A stretch of DNA of 41,797 nt from Bacteroidales bacterium UBA6248 (lineage in GTDB: Bacteria; Bacteroidota; Bacteroidia; Bacteroidales; Lentimicrobiaceae). Positions within the stretch are counted from its first letter, which is position 1, and each line of letters begins with the position of its first letter. Made by a program: the position numbers and the translations under genes. The notes below the pieces were generated by a model that saw nothing but the letters and a program-made list of their open reading frames with translations, was not told the origin of the DNA and ran no database searches. Positions 24,085 through 33,395 of the stretch are shown here, piece by piece. The stretch lies in NCBI GenBank assembly GCA_002441345.1, contig DJVU01000069.1, positions 1-41,797 on the forward strand, in the 5' to 3' direction.

Positions 24085-27000
24085 CTAGCGGGCTATGATC
24101 ACTTTTTGCCGGTTAGTCGATTTACCATTCACCTGCAACACAAACATATAAACACCCGCACTTAAGCGACTGGTATTTACAAGCATCTGATTCCAGGGAT
24201 GCTCCAGGCGGAGTTCCATGCATAGCCTTCCGTCGGGACTTAACACCTGCAGCGTGCATTCGTCCGGGGCATCGGCAGCAAAATAGTCGACGATCACGAA
24301 ATCGGAAGCCGGAACAGGGTATACCTTTAATCCGCGTCCTTCAATATTAACTGCCGGCAGTGGTGGAAGGGTGTCCTCAACGGGCTGTCCGGGGAAAAGA
24401 TAGTCTTCGTATACCGGAAATCCGGAGAGATAATTGAGCAGATTTCTTGCAGCAGCATCACGGCAATCGCCCTGCGACACCGACTCCAGCAAGAGACTGT
24501 CGGCTTCAGCTAGCTGTCCGGCCGGTACTCCCGGTAAACAACATCCTTCATTTATGCGCAGCAGTTCCAGAAACTGCATTACCCTGGTTTCAGCGTATTC
24601 CGGAAATTCCTGCCCTGCGTTTATGGCTGTCTCAACGGCCTCTTCTGTCCTGCCCATTCCCTGACTGAGGGCAGCAGCCACAAGCCGGGATTCGGGTCTG
24701 TCGTCGCTCAGCATGTGAAGTCGCAATGCCTCCGGATCAACCAGGCCGGCAAATTCCCCTGCAATACCTGCAAAAACGGCGTCACGTCCAGTACGGGCGT
24801 AATCCTTAACGGATTCGAGTCTCTCGTAATCGCTAAACTGCCCGTAAACCTCTGCAAGTGAAATATAAAGGTAGTCTTTGAGCTCCGGCTCACGTGCCTG
24901 TATTAAACCGAAGATGCCGGGAATCCGCAGAAAATGAGGATTTCGCATCAGAATTTCAACAAGCAGATTTCCGGGAAAATTTCCATTGCCTGCCAGCGAA
25001 AGCAGACTTTCATCCGAAAGGTAAGGAGAAAGCCGATAAAGCCGTTCGAAGAATTCGGGGGCATCGTAACCGCTGTGGTTTTCAATATCCTGAATTAGCT
25101 CTTCGGAATTTCCCCCATCTTTTAGGCTGTCAAATTCAGTTCTGTAACTTGTTTCATATCCCGCCCATTTGTTTAAGGCTTCCGTTGCGTCCAGCTCAAA
25201 ATCATGCATAAATGCCGGCAATGCCGTACTGTCACCCATTATTGCTGTGGTACTCGGAATTCTGTGGATGCCGTACGACCCCGTCCTTGGTACACGCTGG
25301 GTGGCTTCCGGACTTAGGACGTGATGATAATAAATCCGGTTCCCGGCATTATGGATGTCGCCGTCGCGATGCCACCGGCTGTAGCTGAACCGGTTGCCTG
25401 CAACATCGGCAATGCCGGTTCCGCTGCTGCCCTGGTGCCGGGCCAGTCCGCTGCGGCTGTCGAACCGGTTACGTGTGACGCAAACATCGTATTCATTGCC
25501 CGAAAACCAGTTGTAAAGCACCCTGAGGCCTTGCGTACCGTCCTCATTCCGGTTGCAGTTCTGCGCTATAATTCCGTAATTAACGTTGTTGAATCCGTTG
25601 CCTGCAATCAGATTGTTCAGCGTACCACTTTCGTGGATGACAATGCCGGCCGATTTCGATTTGGGCATCACACTTCCGGTCATGCCTGAAAATACGTTGC
25701 GGCTTAACTGGAATAGTTTGCATCTGTCGAGGTAAATGCCTGCCGATACAGGCCGGTCGGTTTCAAAGTTGCCGGATAACAGCGCAAACGCCGATTTTTC
25801 GACACGCACAAAACCGGCACCCGAAACGTATATTCCGGTCAGGTTTCTGTCGAATTTTACGTTTGACAAGCTTATACTGAACCCCGGCAACGAATTTACA
25901 GCTTCAATGCCACGGCTCAGCATACGGAATGCAGGCTCGGCATTTACTCCGAATGGAATGGAATCCGTGTTGTAGCGGCTAATTGCAAACGACGCATTAT
26001 AGCTCTTTATCCCGGTGCCGCGCGACGAGTGCGGTAGCTGGGAATTGGGAATGGTATTTTCGAACTGACAGCTACGGAACCGTATTCCCTGAACGCGGTC
26101 GAGGGTGACGAAATCGGCTGCGTCAACCTGCCCGGGATACATGTTCTGGATCTGAAAGCGCGTCAGAACAAACGATGAGGGGTTGATGCCCTGTGTTGTA
26201 TTGAAAACCACTGCCCGGTAGTTGTCTGCAAATCTGGCATTGAAAGCGGTGATTATTCCTCCTCCCGTTCCCGGGATGTGATTTCCGCCTGCATCGGTGC
26301 CAAGGCATTCAACACCTGTAATGGCGTTGCTGATAGTTCCTCCGTAGCGGATGTTAAGTCGCCCCTGGCTGGTCCCGGTGTCGTTGAAATCGGGACTGCC
26401 GTATAGTCTGATGCCTTCCCACATGCCGGCGCACTCGTTGGTAAGTGTGCCGCCCTCAATGTTAAGTGTGGCTCCGGGCAATATCGTAATGCTTCTTCCG
26501 CGGCCCATTTCCACTTTCCCGCGTATGGTAAGATCAGCGCCTCTTTCCAGTACAAGATCCTGCAGAACCTTGCGGTCAGCGCTCCAGTCTTCCGTTTGGT
26601 CCACAACAAGACTTTCCTCGCGCAAGGGCAGGCACAGATCGGCTTCCCATAGCCCCCGGCCAAATGTGCCGGCAATAATTTTCTTCCTCGAATAACTGAT
26701 AGCCAGATCGGCAACAATGGTAAGCGGAAGGCCGGTGCCAAAGGGAACCCACTGACTCAGGCTTTCGTCCCGGTAATACACTCCGGCATCGGTGGCAGCC
26801 AGTAAAACATCTATTCCGGCTCCTTTTACGTATTTAATGGTATTTACCGGCAAATTCGGCAGCCCTTCCGAGAAGTTTGTCCATGTGGTACCTCCGTCGC
26901 TGCTCATGTAGACTTTACGATTCAGCCAGAGCCGGTCAAGCGAAAGCCATATCCTGCCTGGATTTTCAGGGTGAATCGCCACATCGGTGATTCCGGCATA

Positions 27001-28917
27001 ATTCAGGTTCAGACTGCCGTAAGGGGTGATGTCGAACCAGCGTTCGCCGCCGTCGGGCGTAACGAATAGTTTCGGTTTATCGGGCTCACCCCAGTCGGGA
27101 TTCTCGAATGCAGCGTAAATAACGTTTGTATTGGAAGGGGCAACCCTGATCGTGATCAGTTTGGGAGCTCCCTGCCCGGGGAAATTGCTGATTCGTGTGA
27201 AGGTCTCGGCTCCGTCTGTTGATTTCCAGACGTTTCTTACACCCAGATACAGAATCTGAGGATCCGTGGGATCCATCTCGAGGGGTTTGTCGTAACGCCC
27301 GATTTCGGTGCTGTCGCTGATTCCTTTTATCTCGAAGTTTATGCCTCCGTCGACGGATTTCTTCAGAAACAGATGCGGCTGGTTCATTTTGGGAGGCACT
27401 CCGACAAGGTAAACGTTGTTTGGATTCTGGTGGTCGATGGCTCCGTCGTATGCATCCGATACCCGCGCATTTTTGGTCCACTCTCCGGTCCTGAAATTGT
27501 AAAACGAGAGGTTGGCATCCTGTGGGCCGCCGAACATCATATCGCTGTTTTCTCCGATTGTGATGTTATGCAGCTGCAGAATCTGCATACCGTTGCGGGT
27601 GATATCGGTCCACGATTCTGCCCCGGTTTCCGATCTGCTTACACCCCCGTCGTTCCCCATATACAACAGATCCTGTCCGCCGGTGGCAAAAACATGCAGA
27701 TCGCGAACATCCACATGGTATTTGTGGTCGCTGCATTCGATGTACCGGGCTGAGTCGTCTTCGATGCGGTACTTAAAAAGCCAGACTCCGCCCAGGTAGA
27801 ATTCGTTGTTATCGGCGTGAGAGATGGCAAGCTGCATTTTCCAGTATCCCGAAAAGGGATCAACCTGGATTCCCAGCTTTTGGAACGTTTCACCTCCGTC
27901 CGTGGAACGGTACAGGTATTTTCGTGTTCCGCCGATTTGCCCGGTAGTGTCGTAGGTCTCGCAAAAGGCAAGCATCAGCGAGGGATCCTGAGCAGAAATG
28001 CTGAGCGCCAGTCTGCTGATGGTAAAGTTGGTGTCAATGGTAATTACCTGGGTTCTGTCGGTCCAGCTTGCACCGGCATCGTTGCTTTCGAGAAGCAGAT
28101 TGCCGCATGCATACACCGTGTTTGGCTCCCCGGGTTTGTAAACCAGCTGGAACAGCTCGGCTTTCGGTTTGCTGAAAACAGGTTCCCATGTGTCAGTGCC
28201 ATCGGTGGTGCGGTATATCATCCCCCTGGAGCGGAATTCCACGTTTACAAGTGCCAGCAGGGTGTCGGGTGAAACCGGATGCATTCCCGTTTTCTGGACG
28301 ATGAACGAAGGCGACATAATGGAATTGTTGAGGGATGTTTCGCGCCAGGTTTCTCCGGCATCGTCGGAGATCATAACTCCCATCCCGTAAGAACGGTTAA
28401 ATCCGTAATGACCCGTTCCTATTAGGATGCGGTCGTGGTTTCGGGGATCAACATGAATGGAGAGAACCCCTGTAGTGAAGGTATTGGAGGATAGAGGCCG
28501 CCAGTTCTCGCCCCCGTCGCTGGTAACAAAAATGCCTCCCGTATTGCTGCCGGCATAAAGGGTTTTAAAGTCAGTGGTATCTATCCAGAGAGCACTGACA
28601 AGTCCGAGCTGCGCCGTTACGGGATGAGTTGTTCTGGAAGGCCCGAGCGGCTGCCATTGCGCATATCCGTAATTCTCCGGCACTTCGCGTGTTGTATGCT
28701 TCCGCAGATGCTCCTGCAGGGCCTGGGTATAGGCTTTCAAACTTCCGTCGCGGCTGCTGCGTGCACCTGAAAACCATTCCGAACGAATGGCTTCCTTGCT
28801 GCTGAAGCCGGGATGCACTGCCCGGTTTTCGCCTTGCGGCTGGGCGGTAAGCCCCGCAAAATTGGTGAAAAGGAAAAACGTAAGGATGGTATGGATAAAG
28901 TCCCGGCAGCGTTTCAT
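24085..28917 (-). CDS. Giant secreted beta-propeller / beta-helix protein with T9SS sorting domain
   Basis: 1610 residues. Signal peptide at about 1-26 (ending GLTAQ). A sortilin/VPS10-like propeller region (about 70-740) has many Asp-box motifs: SDGGENWRPL, SDDAGETW, STDGGETF, SVDGGINF, STDGAETF, TPDGGERWF, SSDGGTTW. A right-handed beta-helix-like region (about 790-1190) follows. A helical, glutamate/leucine-rich region covers about 1250-1500. The C-terminus has a T9SS sorting domain (about 1530-1610, VYPVPASDFVIVDYF to the end). No catalytic motif is evident, and Asp-box propellers in such proteins are often binding or structural. It is transcribed alone, with a candidate -7 element and repeated TTAGGTAA sequences upstream. 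The exact role is unknown; cell-surface binding or gliding-associated function is possible. Confidence 0.85.
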   Translation of the reverse strand: MKRCRDFIHTILTFFLFTNFAGLTAQPQGENRAVHPGFSSKEAIRSEWFSGARSSRDGSLKAYTQALQEHLRKHTTREVPENYGYAQWQPLGPSRTTHPVTAQLGLVSALWIDTTDFKTLYAGSNTGGIFVTSDGGENWRPLSSNTFTTGVLSIHVDPRNHDRILIGTGHYGFNRSYGMGVMISDDAGETWRETSLNNSIMSPSFIVQKTGMHPVSPDTLLALVNVEFRSRGMIYRTTDGTDTWEPVFSKPKAELFQLVYKPGEPNTVYACGNLLLESNDAGASWTDRTQVITIDTNFTISRLALSISAQDPSLMLAFCETYDTTGQIGGTRKYLYRSTDGGETFQKLGIQVDPFSGYWKMQLAISHADNNEFYLGGVWLFKYRIEDDSARYIECSDHKYHVDVRDLHVFATGGQDLLYMGNDGGVSRSETGAESWTDITRNGMQILQLHNITIGENSDMMFGGPQDANLSFYNFRTGEWTKNARVSDAYDGAIDHQNPNNVYLVGVPPKMNQPHLFLKKSVDGGINFEIKGISDSTEIGRYDKPLEMDPTDPQILYLGVRNVWKSTDGAETFTRISNFPGQGAPKLITIRVAPSNTNVIYAAFENPDWGEPDKPKLFVTPDGGERWFDITPYGSLNLNYAGITDVAIHPENPGRIWLSLDRLWLNRKVYMSSDGGTTWTNFSEGLPNLPVNTIKYVKGAGIDVLLAATDAGVYYRDESLSQWVPFGTGLPLTIVADLAISYSRKKIIAGTFGRGLWEADLCLPLREESLVVDQTEDWSADRKVLQDLVLERGADLTIRGKVEMGRGRSITILPGATLNIEGGTLTNECAGMWEGIRLYGSPDFNDTGTSQGRLNIRYGGTISNAITGVECLGTDAGGNHIPGTGGGIITAFNARFADNYRAVVFNTTQGINPSSFVLTRFQIQNMYPGQVDAADFVTLDRVQGIRFRSCQFENTIPNSQLPHSSRGTGIKSYNASFAISRYNTDSIPFGVNAEPAFRMLSRGIEAVNSLPGFSISLSNVKFDRNLTGIYVSGAGFVRVEKSAFALLSGNFETDRPVSAGIYLDRCKLFQLSRNVFSGMTGSVMPKSKSAGIVIHESGTLNNLIAGNGFNNVNYGIIAQNCNRNEDGTQGLRVLYNWFSGNEYDVCVTRNRFDSRSGLARHQGSSGTGIADVAGNRFSYSRWHRDGDIHNAGNRIYYHHVLSPEATQRVPRTGSYGIHRIPSTTAIMGDSTALPAFMHDFELDATEALNKWAGYETSYRTEFDSLKDGGNSEELIQDIENHSGYDAPEFFERLYRLSPYLSDESLLSLAGNGNFPGNLLVEILMRNPHFLRIPGIFGLIQAREPELKDYLYISLAEVYGQFSDYERLESVKDYARTGRDAVFAGIAGEFAGLVDPEALRLHMLSDDRPESRLVAAALSQGMGRTEEAVETAINAGQEFPEYAETRVMQFLELLRINEGCCLPGVPAGQLAEADSLLLESVSQGDCRDAAARNLLNYLSGFPVYEDYLFPGQPVEDTLPPLPAVNIEGRGLKVYPVPASDFVIVDYFAADAPDECTLQVLSPDGRLCMELRLEHPWNQMLVNTSRLSAGVYMFVLQVNGKSTNRQKVIIAR

Positions 28918-28960
28918 CGGTAATATTTTTTGGGATGCCCTCCGGGTCTGCTGGCTTAAT

Positions 28961-29040
28961 TTACCTAAGAGCAGACTATTCCGAAAGGTGCTCCTGACAT
29001 TTATTCCAAAATTAGGTAATAATCCGAAACGGCTTACCTA
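28961..29040 (-). promoter_or_regulatory. Candidate promoter and triple TTAGGTAA repeat upstream of the giant T9SS gene
   Basis: A minus-strand TAATTTTG (29014-29007) matches TAnnTTTG exactly, though without a TTG at -33. Three copies of an 8-mer surround it: TTACCTAA at 28961-28968, its reverse complement TTAGGTAA at 29012-29019, and TTACCTA(T) at 29034-29041. The last two form an inverted repeat across the expected promoter. They may be operator half-sites. Confidence 0.4.
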
Positions 29041-29200
29041 TGGGATGAATTATCGGAGAAAATTTCAGGACCAATTTCCGCAGCTTGCTGCAATTGCGGG
29101 ATGCAAGTTCTACAAATGAGGAAAAAATGATTATGGAAGCTGGGATCACCGGCCGGATTACACCGGAGTCGTTACGATTATCCGGAATATCCGGTTTGTA

Positions 29201-29509
29201 TTACTTCGTGAATTTTATCACCAGTACCTTGAAATCGCTGAGAGAGATGTTGTCGAATCCCCGGTTTATGCCCCTCTCAATCTGTATGCAATGATCTTTT
29301 TGAACCAGTATACGCTCTGTATCGGTAATAAACATGGCCTTGCCTTCCAGCACGTAAAAGCAGACATCCACGGGATTTATGTGTTTTTCGAGCTTCTCAC
29401 CGGCTTTCAGACAGAGGTGGATTATTTCGGCACAGGAGGATTCGGCAATACGATGTCCATCCAGATCAAATGGTACTTTTGGTGCTTCATGCAGTTTGAC
29501 GATTTTCAT
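29201..29509 (-). CDS. Small cupin-domain protein
   Basis: 102 residues, a single cupin barrel. The first cupin motif is partly kept (GEKLEKHINPVDVCFYVLEG, with one His, a Cys and the Glu), the second reads HCIQIERGINRGFDN. It is cytoplasmic, with no signal peptide. Its start overlaps the end of the PepSY gene by 23 nt, so translation of the two is probably coupled. Metal or small-ligand binding is expected from the fold; no reaction can be assigned. It is the last gene of the leftward block. Confidence 0.75.
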   Translation of the reverse strand: MKIVKLHEAPKVPFDLDGHRIAESSCAEIIHLCLKAGEKLEKHINPVDVCFYVLEGKAMFITDTERILVQKDHCIQIERGINRGFDNISLSDFKVLVIKFTK

Positions 29510-31043
29510 TGCTCACTCCTTCCGTTTGTTTTTTGTTTTTCTTTTTTCGCATCTTCCACCAAAGAAGTATTCCGCTTATCAGAATTACCAGGGTGGTAAT
29601 ACCCAGCAAAGGAACGTATAAAATGTAAAAGTCACCTAAAATTACGGAGAATATGCGTCCGGTATGCACTTCAAGCGATAAATTCCAGAGCGATACCGGC
29701 AGTTTTCGGATTTCTGCCGGCATTTCCGGTTTCACTTTTCCGCGTTCCAGAGGTATCCATCCTGCATCGTATTCGAGCAAGGATACGGGGGTGCTGTTGA
29801 TGTTTATAACTCCTGCAACTGCAAGGGAGCCAAATGGATTTCCTCTTTCGGGAGCTTTGGCGGGCAGTCCGGTCAGATAGTCCAGCACCATTCCGGTTTC
29901 GGGATACCACCGGTACATTCCGCTGAAGGATCCCACCAGGAGACCGCCGTCGGGAAGGTATCCGAAGGCATTGATTCCCATTACGCTGACATCGGGCTGC
30001 ACGGTAAAGCTTCGGGCAAGGGAATCGGTTTCCGGATTATACCGGTAGAATCCCTCGCTTGTTGACAGGATAAAGGATCCGTCTTCCCTGTCGATGATCA
30101 TATCCCTGAATTTGTCGTCCCAGCGGTTTTCGCCGCTCAGCACCGAACCCGGGATGGGTTCAACGCGCGAACCGGCAATGGGAATGAGCAGGGGAGGACG
30201 CAGAAACATCCCGGTAATGGTAGTTATCAGCAGAAAAACCAGTGCATATACTCCGATCCGGTTGTGCCAGCGGATGTTGAAACGGTTGATGCGTTTCATC
30301 TTTTTACGCATGGCTTCGCCCGTGCGGCGGGCCATCCCCGGAAGGAAAGTATAATAAAAGCCGCTGAGTACGAAGAAGATAACGATGAGGCCAATAAGAT
30401 CAACAAGTATCTTTCCCGTCAGCCCGAAAATCTCCCCGCTGTGTACGATCCATAGCGTCCGGAAAAGACCAGCCTTGCCGTCGTCGTTATCGGCCGGCGG
30501 AATGTACGTTTCCGCGACAGCGCCCCTGAGTCCTTCACCATCATGAAGAAAGTACAGATGCGAGCGTGTAAGGATATGGATCCGGTTGTCTTCCTGCACC
30601 AGTTTTACTACCCTTTGCGGTTTGCCCGGAAGTTTCAGTTGTTCCCAGGCCATCGTTTCTGTATTGTAACGGTAAAGGCCAAAAAGAGTTCCGGCAAGCA
30701 GCTCTCCCTGCGCAGTCTGCAGCATGGTGAAGATCTTCCGCTTATCCATCCCTTTCCCGAACCCATGGTTAAAGTCTGAGATATCTGTGAAATCCATTGT
30801 TGCGCGATAGATGCCGATGTTTCCATAAAGCAGTTGCGAGTCGTCGGATAACTCCAGATTTCCTCTCAGCGAAGCCAGGTTCCAGTTCCTGTAGTGGTAA
30901 TCGGGCGGCATCAGCTGCCTGGGGAAGTCAACGGATGCGAACCAGTTGCGATGGTTCATTACAATTCCCGAAGTGGCCGTTAACAGCAAAAATATCCCCA
31001 CAATAAGGGAAGGCCATTTGTGGTATTTACGCAGTGTTTTCAT
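29487..31043 (-). CDS. PepSY-associated membrane protein (PepSY_TM family)
   Basis: The start is set at the ATG at 31043 (MKTLRKYHKWPSLIVGIFLL), typical for the family; a longer frame from 31079 adds 12 residues. 518 residues with four membrane helices: about 11-31, one at IGLIVIFFVLSGFYYTF, one at IGVYALVFLLITTITGMFL, and one near the end at LLGITTLVILISGILLWW. Between them lie long external segments rich in YRYNPET-type repeats, suggesting a small beta-propeller-like domain. Relatives occur with iron-siderophore uptake or flavin-based ferric reduction at the cytoplasmic membrane. It is positioned between two cupin genes. The link to metal or electron transfer is inference. Confidence 0.82.
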   Translation of the reverse strand: MKTLRKYHKWPSLIVGIFLLLTATSGIVMNHRNWFASVDFPRQLMPPDYHYRNWNLASLRGNLELSDDSQLLYGNIGIYRATMDFTDISDFNHGFGKGMDKRKIFTMLQTAQGELLAGTLFGLYRYNTETMAWEQLKLPGKPQRVVKLVQEDNRIHILTRSHLYFLHDGEGLRGAVAETYIPPADNDDGKAGLFRTLWIVHSGEIFGLTGKILVDLIGLIVIFFVLSGFYYTFLPGMARRTGEAMRKKMKRINRFNIRWHNRIGVYALVFLLITTITGMFLRPPLLIPIAGSRVEPIPGSVLSGENRWDDKFRDMIIDREDGSFILSTSEGFYRYNPETDSLARSFTVQPDVSVMGINAFGYLPDGGLLVGSFSGMYRWYPETGMVLDYLTGLPAKAPERGNPFGSLAVAGVININSTPVSLLEYDAGWIPLERGKVKPEMPAEIRKLPVSLWNLSLEVHTGRIFSVILGDFYILYVPLLGITTLVILISGILLWWKMRKKKNKKQTEGVSNENRQTA

Positions 31044-31134
31044 TAAAACAACAGAAGCTATTTGCAGATCGTGAAACACAGGAAATGGAGCAACAGCAGT
31101 TACCGGCAGCCTTTTGCGGACTTATCCGGCTTCC

Positions 31135-31227
31135 GGCCATGGAAATCCCGGCTCTCACCGGCAGAAATGTTGGAGAGCTGATAGCCGGAATGAAAAACAG
31201 TTTATTTATTTCCGGATTTCCATGGCC
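31135..31227. repeat. Long inverted repeat within the operon
   Basis: GGCCATGGAAATCC (31135-31148) is perfectly complementary to GGATTTCCATGGCC (31214-31227), with a few more G-C pairs beyond the arms. Inside the loop, GCTCTC (31151-31156) pairs with GAGAGC (31173-31178). The element fills the 203-nt gap between the cupin (31247) and PepSY (31043) genes. There is no T-run, so it is more likely an mRNA structure that protects or attenuates than a simple terminator. Confidence 0.7.
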
Positions 31228-31246
31228 CCGGCACATGGCAGTCTGC

Positions 31247-31576
31247 TCAGGCTTTAATCATGGTGAGAACCATTTTGAACCTGGTTATTGCCTTTACCGA
31301 ATGCGGAATGTTGGCCGGCATAATAATGGTTTGACCTTCAGCCAGGTGGTTGACAAGTCCTCCGATTACAATTTCGGCTTCCCCCTCGGTAACCTGAATC
31401 ATTGCATCGAAAGGTGCAGTATGTTCGCTCAGTTTCTGGCCTTCATCAAAAGCAAAAAGACTAACATTTCCGGCGCTTTTTTCTAGTACCCGCATGCTTA
31501 CAATTCCTCCGTCGGAATAGGATATTGATTCGTTGAAGCGGAAGGCCCTGGCATTGTTAAATTTGTTCTTTTCCAT
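31247..31576 (-). CDS. Cupin-domain protein
   Basis: 109 residues, a single cupin barrel with GQKLSEHTAPFDAMIQVTEG (first motif, His and Glu) and GQTIIMPANIPHSVKAI (second motif, His). This HTAPFDA-type small cupin is common in anaerobic Bacteroidota and Firmicutes, often beside stress or redox genes. It is cytoplasmic and probably metal-binding; no reaction is assigned. It starts 9 nt after the DUF1858-DUF2249 gene, so it belongs to the same transcript. Confidence 0.85.
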   Translation of the reverse strand: MEKNKFNNARAFRFNESISYSDGGIVSMRVLEKSAGNVSLFAFDEGQKLSEHTAPFDAMIQVTEGEAEIVIGGLVNHLAEGQTIIMPANIPHSVKAITRFKMVLTMIKA

Positions 31577-31585
31577 TGTTGTGGG

Positions 31586-32104
31586 TTATTCTGCGGTGAA
31601 GTAAACGTTGTACACAGTATCGGATTCCTTTACAACCCAGTGTTTGAAATTCAGACTGCTGGCTTTGTCGATCAGCGGTGCCGGAAGGAATGGTGCTGTA
31701 AGCTGGTAGATTTTCCCGGCATCAATTCCCTTCAGGTCGGCAATAACCTGGTTTACGGGATGTTCACCGGCTGCCAGCATCGGGCGGGCATCCAGGGTGG
31801 CTGTAATGAGGGAAGAATCAAACCAGGTGGGCTTTTCTGTGTGAAATGAATTTTCTCCGCTCTGATTATACAGATCCTGGCCGATTTCTTTTCTTAGCCG
31901 GTTTACCAGCTCTTCTACCGTAACGTTGCCTATGGCTGCGGCTTGCTGAAGGGTGGCGATTTTCGCTACCGTGCGCCTAAGAACCGGATTTTTCAGTTTT
32001 TCAAAGGCAGGAATGTAGCCGATAAGAACCTCCTCGAGGCGGGGGTAGGCTTCAATAACCTGCATTACGCGTGTTTTGGGAGTAATGATGAGTTCGTTTT
32101 TCAT
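31586..32104 (-). CDS. DUF1858-DUF2249 domain protein
   Basis: The start is set at the ATG at 32104 (MKNELIITPKTRVMQVIEAYP); an upstream in-frame ATG at 32149 would overlap the DUF438 gene. 172 residues. The DUF1858 domain (about 3-62) is the helical ScdA/Ric-like N-terminal module found in nitrosative-stress proteins. The DUF2249 domain (about 98-170, LDARPMLAAGEHPVNQVIADLK) is a small SirA/TusA-like alpha/beta domain seen in denitrification and NO-related clusters. The protein is cytoplasmic, with no Cys in a TusA-like position. It lies 10 nt after the DUF438 gene. Its presence supports a nitrogen-oxide related role for the cluster, but its own activity is unknown. Confidence 0.85.
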   Translation of the reverse strand: MKNELIITPKTRVMQVIEAYPRLEEVLIGYIPAFEKLKNPVLRRTVAKIATLQQAAAIGNVTVEELVNRLRKEIGQDLYNQSGENSFHTEKPTWFDSSLITATLDARPMLAAGEHPVNQVIADLKGIDAGKIYQLTAPFLPAPLIDKASSLNFKHWVVKESDTVYNVYFTAE

Positions 32105-32114
32105 GGATGATTGT

Positions 32115-33344
32115 TTAAGAATATGAAAGAATGCGCTGCTCGCCTTCAAGTTCGCGGTAGCGGGTTACATCGTGCGAAACTTCCAGTACACCGAGGTATT
32201 CCCCGTTTTCACCACGCAGGGCAAAGTACTCGATGTGAATCATTTTCCCGCCCATGTTAATCCAGAACGGTGCGCGGCTCTGTTTGCCCGATTTAAAATC
32301 GTCGATGATTTTGTCGACAATGTGCGCGCTTGCCGGAGGGTGACAGTGACGTACGTCCCGGTTCAGGATGGCTCTGTTGCGCTGAAAGATGCGCTCCGAA
32401 CCCTGGGTGAAGTATTTCACCTTGTCGTCTTTGTCAACAAAGGTCATGTCAACCGGAATTGTGTTCAGAATGGCAAGCAGCTCAGCAGCCGAGAAGCTCC
32501 CCGAAGGCAGCTGAATATGGCTTCCCGATTTCTGCGCCTCGTTGATGCCGCCTTCGGCTGCACCTGAAGGCCTCCACTCAGTCAAAGGGTCGTAAAGACA
32601 GAACCCTATTTCGATGGATTGCCTGCTGATTTCATACCATTCGGCATCGGTTAGCTTATCCATAGCCATGGGAAAGAGAATCTGCTCCTCTTTCACGGTC
32701 ATATCGTCAATCCCGAAAAGGGCCTGCTCAAGTACGATTTCGGCGGCAGCCAGCAGCTCTTCACGGGTAATTTCTTTCTGTTGCAAAATTTCAATGCTTC
32801 CTTTGATCAGATCCCTGATCTCATCCTGTTTGCCCCACATTACCTTGGGAGGGCCTGTAATGCCTTTGTTCTCCAGATAAGGGAACAAGAGGTATTCCTT
32901 GCGCTGGTAATGCTTGTCGGCATCGAAAAGATTATTAAATAATCCTCTGAGCTTCAGGACTGCAGTCTCAGAATATTCTTCAGTGCCGGCGGCGATTCCG
33001 CTCAGAACGGACCGGGCAGCAGCAGTGGTTTTAAGCAGTTCTTCGTTTTCTTTGCGGAATACATCCACGGGATGACCTGCCGGTATTTCTCTGGAACCGC
33101 TCAGGTCGATGTTTCCCTGCAGAACTGCGGAATGGGCATCGCATAACCGCAGTACTTCCTCTTCGGGAAGCCCTTCAGCTATGAGCTCCTGCTCCACTTC
33201 AACCACTTCCCCGTAAGGGATCTGGCTGAGAGTTTCCATTAGTTCGCGGCGCACCTCTTCCTGATGCCCGCCTTTGTGCAGTTTGAGAATTATTTCTTTG
33301 AGTTGTGATTTACGTTGTTCGGAGTTGTTGATCAATTCGCTCAT
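32115..33344 (-). CDS. DUF438 - hemerythrin - PAS domain protein
   Basis: 409 residues. The DUF438 domain is at about 10-78. A hemerythrin-like HHE region at about 88-238 has His91, His145 and the E/LFP patterns KEYLLFPYLENKGI and KEEQILFPMAMDKL. A PAS domain at about 290-398 has VRHCHPPAS and ends LGVLEVSHDVTRYRELEG. The architecture is the standard one for DUF438 proteins. Hemerythrin-like di-iron sites bind O2 or NO and the HCHPP motif in the PAS is a candidate cofactor site, so the protein may sense or repair under NO or oxygen stress. It leads the run DUF438, DUF1858-DUF2249, cupin. A palindrome lies 39-51 nt upstream of the start. Confidence 0.9.
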   Translation of the reverse strand: MSELINNSEQRKSQLKEIILKLHKGGHQEEVRRELMETLSQIPYGEVVEVEQELIAEGLPEEEVLRLCDAHSAVLQGNIDLSGSREIPAGHPVDVFRKENEELLKTTAAARSVLSGIAAGTEEYSETAVLKLRGLFNNLFDADKHYQRKEYLLFPYLENKGITGPPKVMWGKQDEIRDLIKGSIEILQQKEITREELLAAAEIVLEQALFGIDDMTVKEEQILFPMAMDKLTDAEWYEISRQSIEIGFCLYDPLTEWRPSGAAEGGINEAQKSGSHIQLPSGSFSAAELLAILNTIPVDMTFVDKDDKVKYFTQGSERIFQRNRAILNRDVRHCHPPASAHIVDKIIDDFKSGKQSRAPFWINMGGKMIHIEYFALRGENGEYLGVLEVSHDVTRYRELEGEQRILSYS

Positions 33345-33382
33345 GGTTGCAGGTTATATTCAGTGGTTTTCGTTTCCGGTCG

Positions 33383-33395
33383 TGAGACCGTCTCA
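33383..33395. promoter_or_regulatory. Palindromic operator candidate upstream of the DUF438 gene
   Basis: TGAGAC-C-GTCTCA, a perfect 6-bp-arm palindrome, with flanking GTC (33379-33381) and GAC (33398-33400) extending the symmetry with a 1-nt offset. It lies in the 169-nt gap after hcp. No exact TAnnTTTG was found here, so the promoter itself is not located. Confidence 0.4.
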
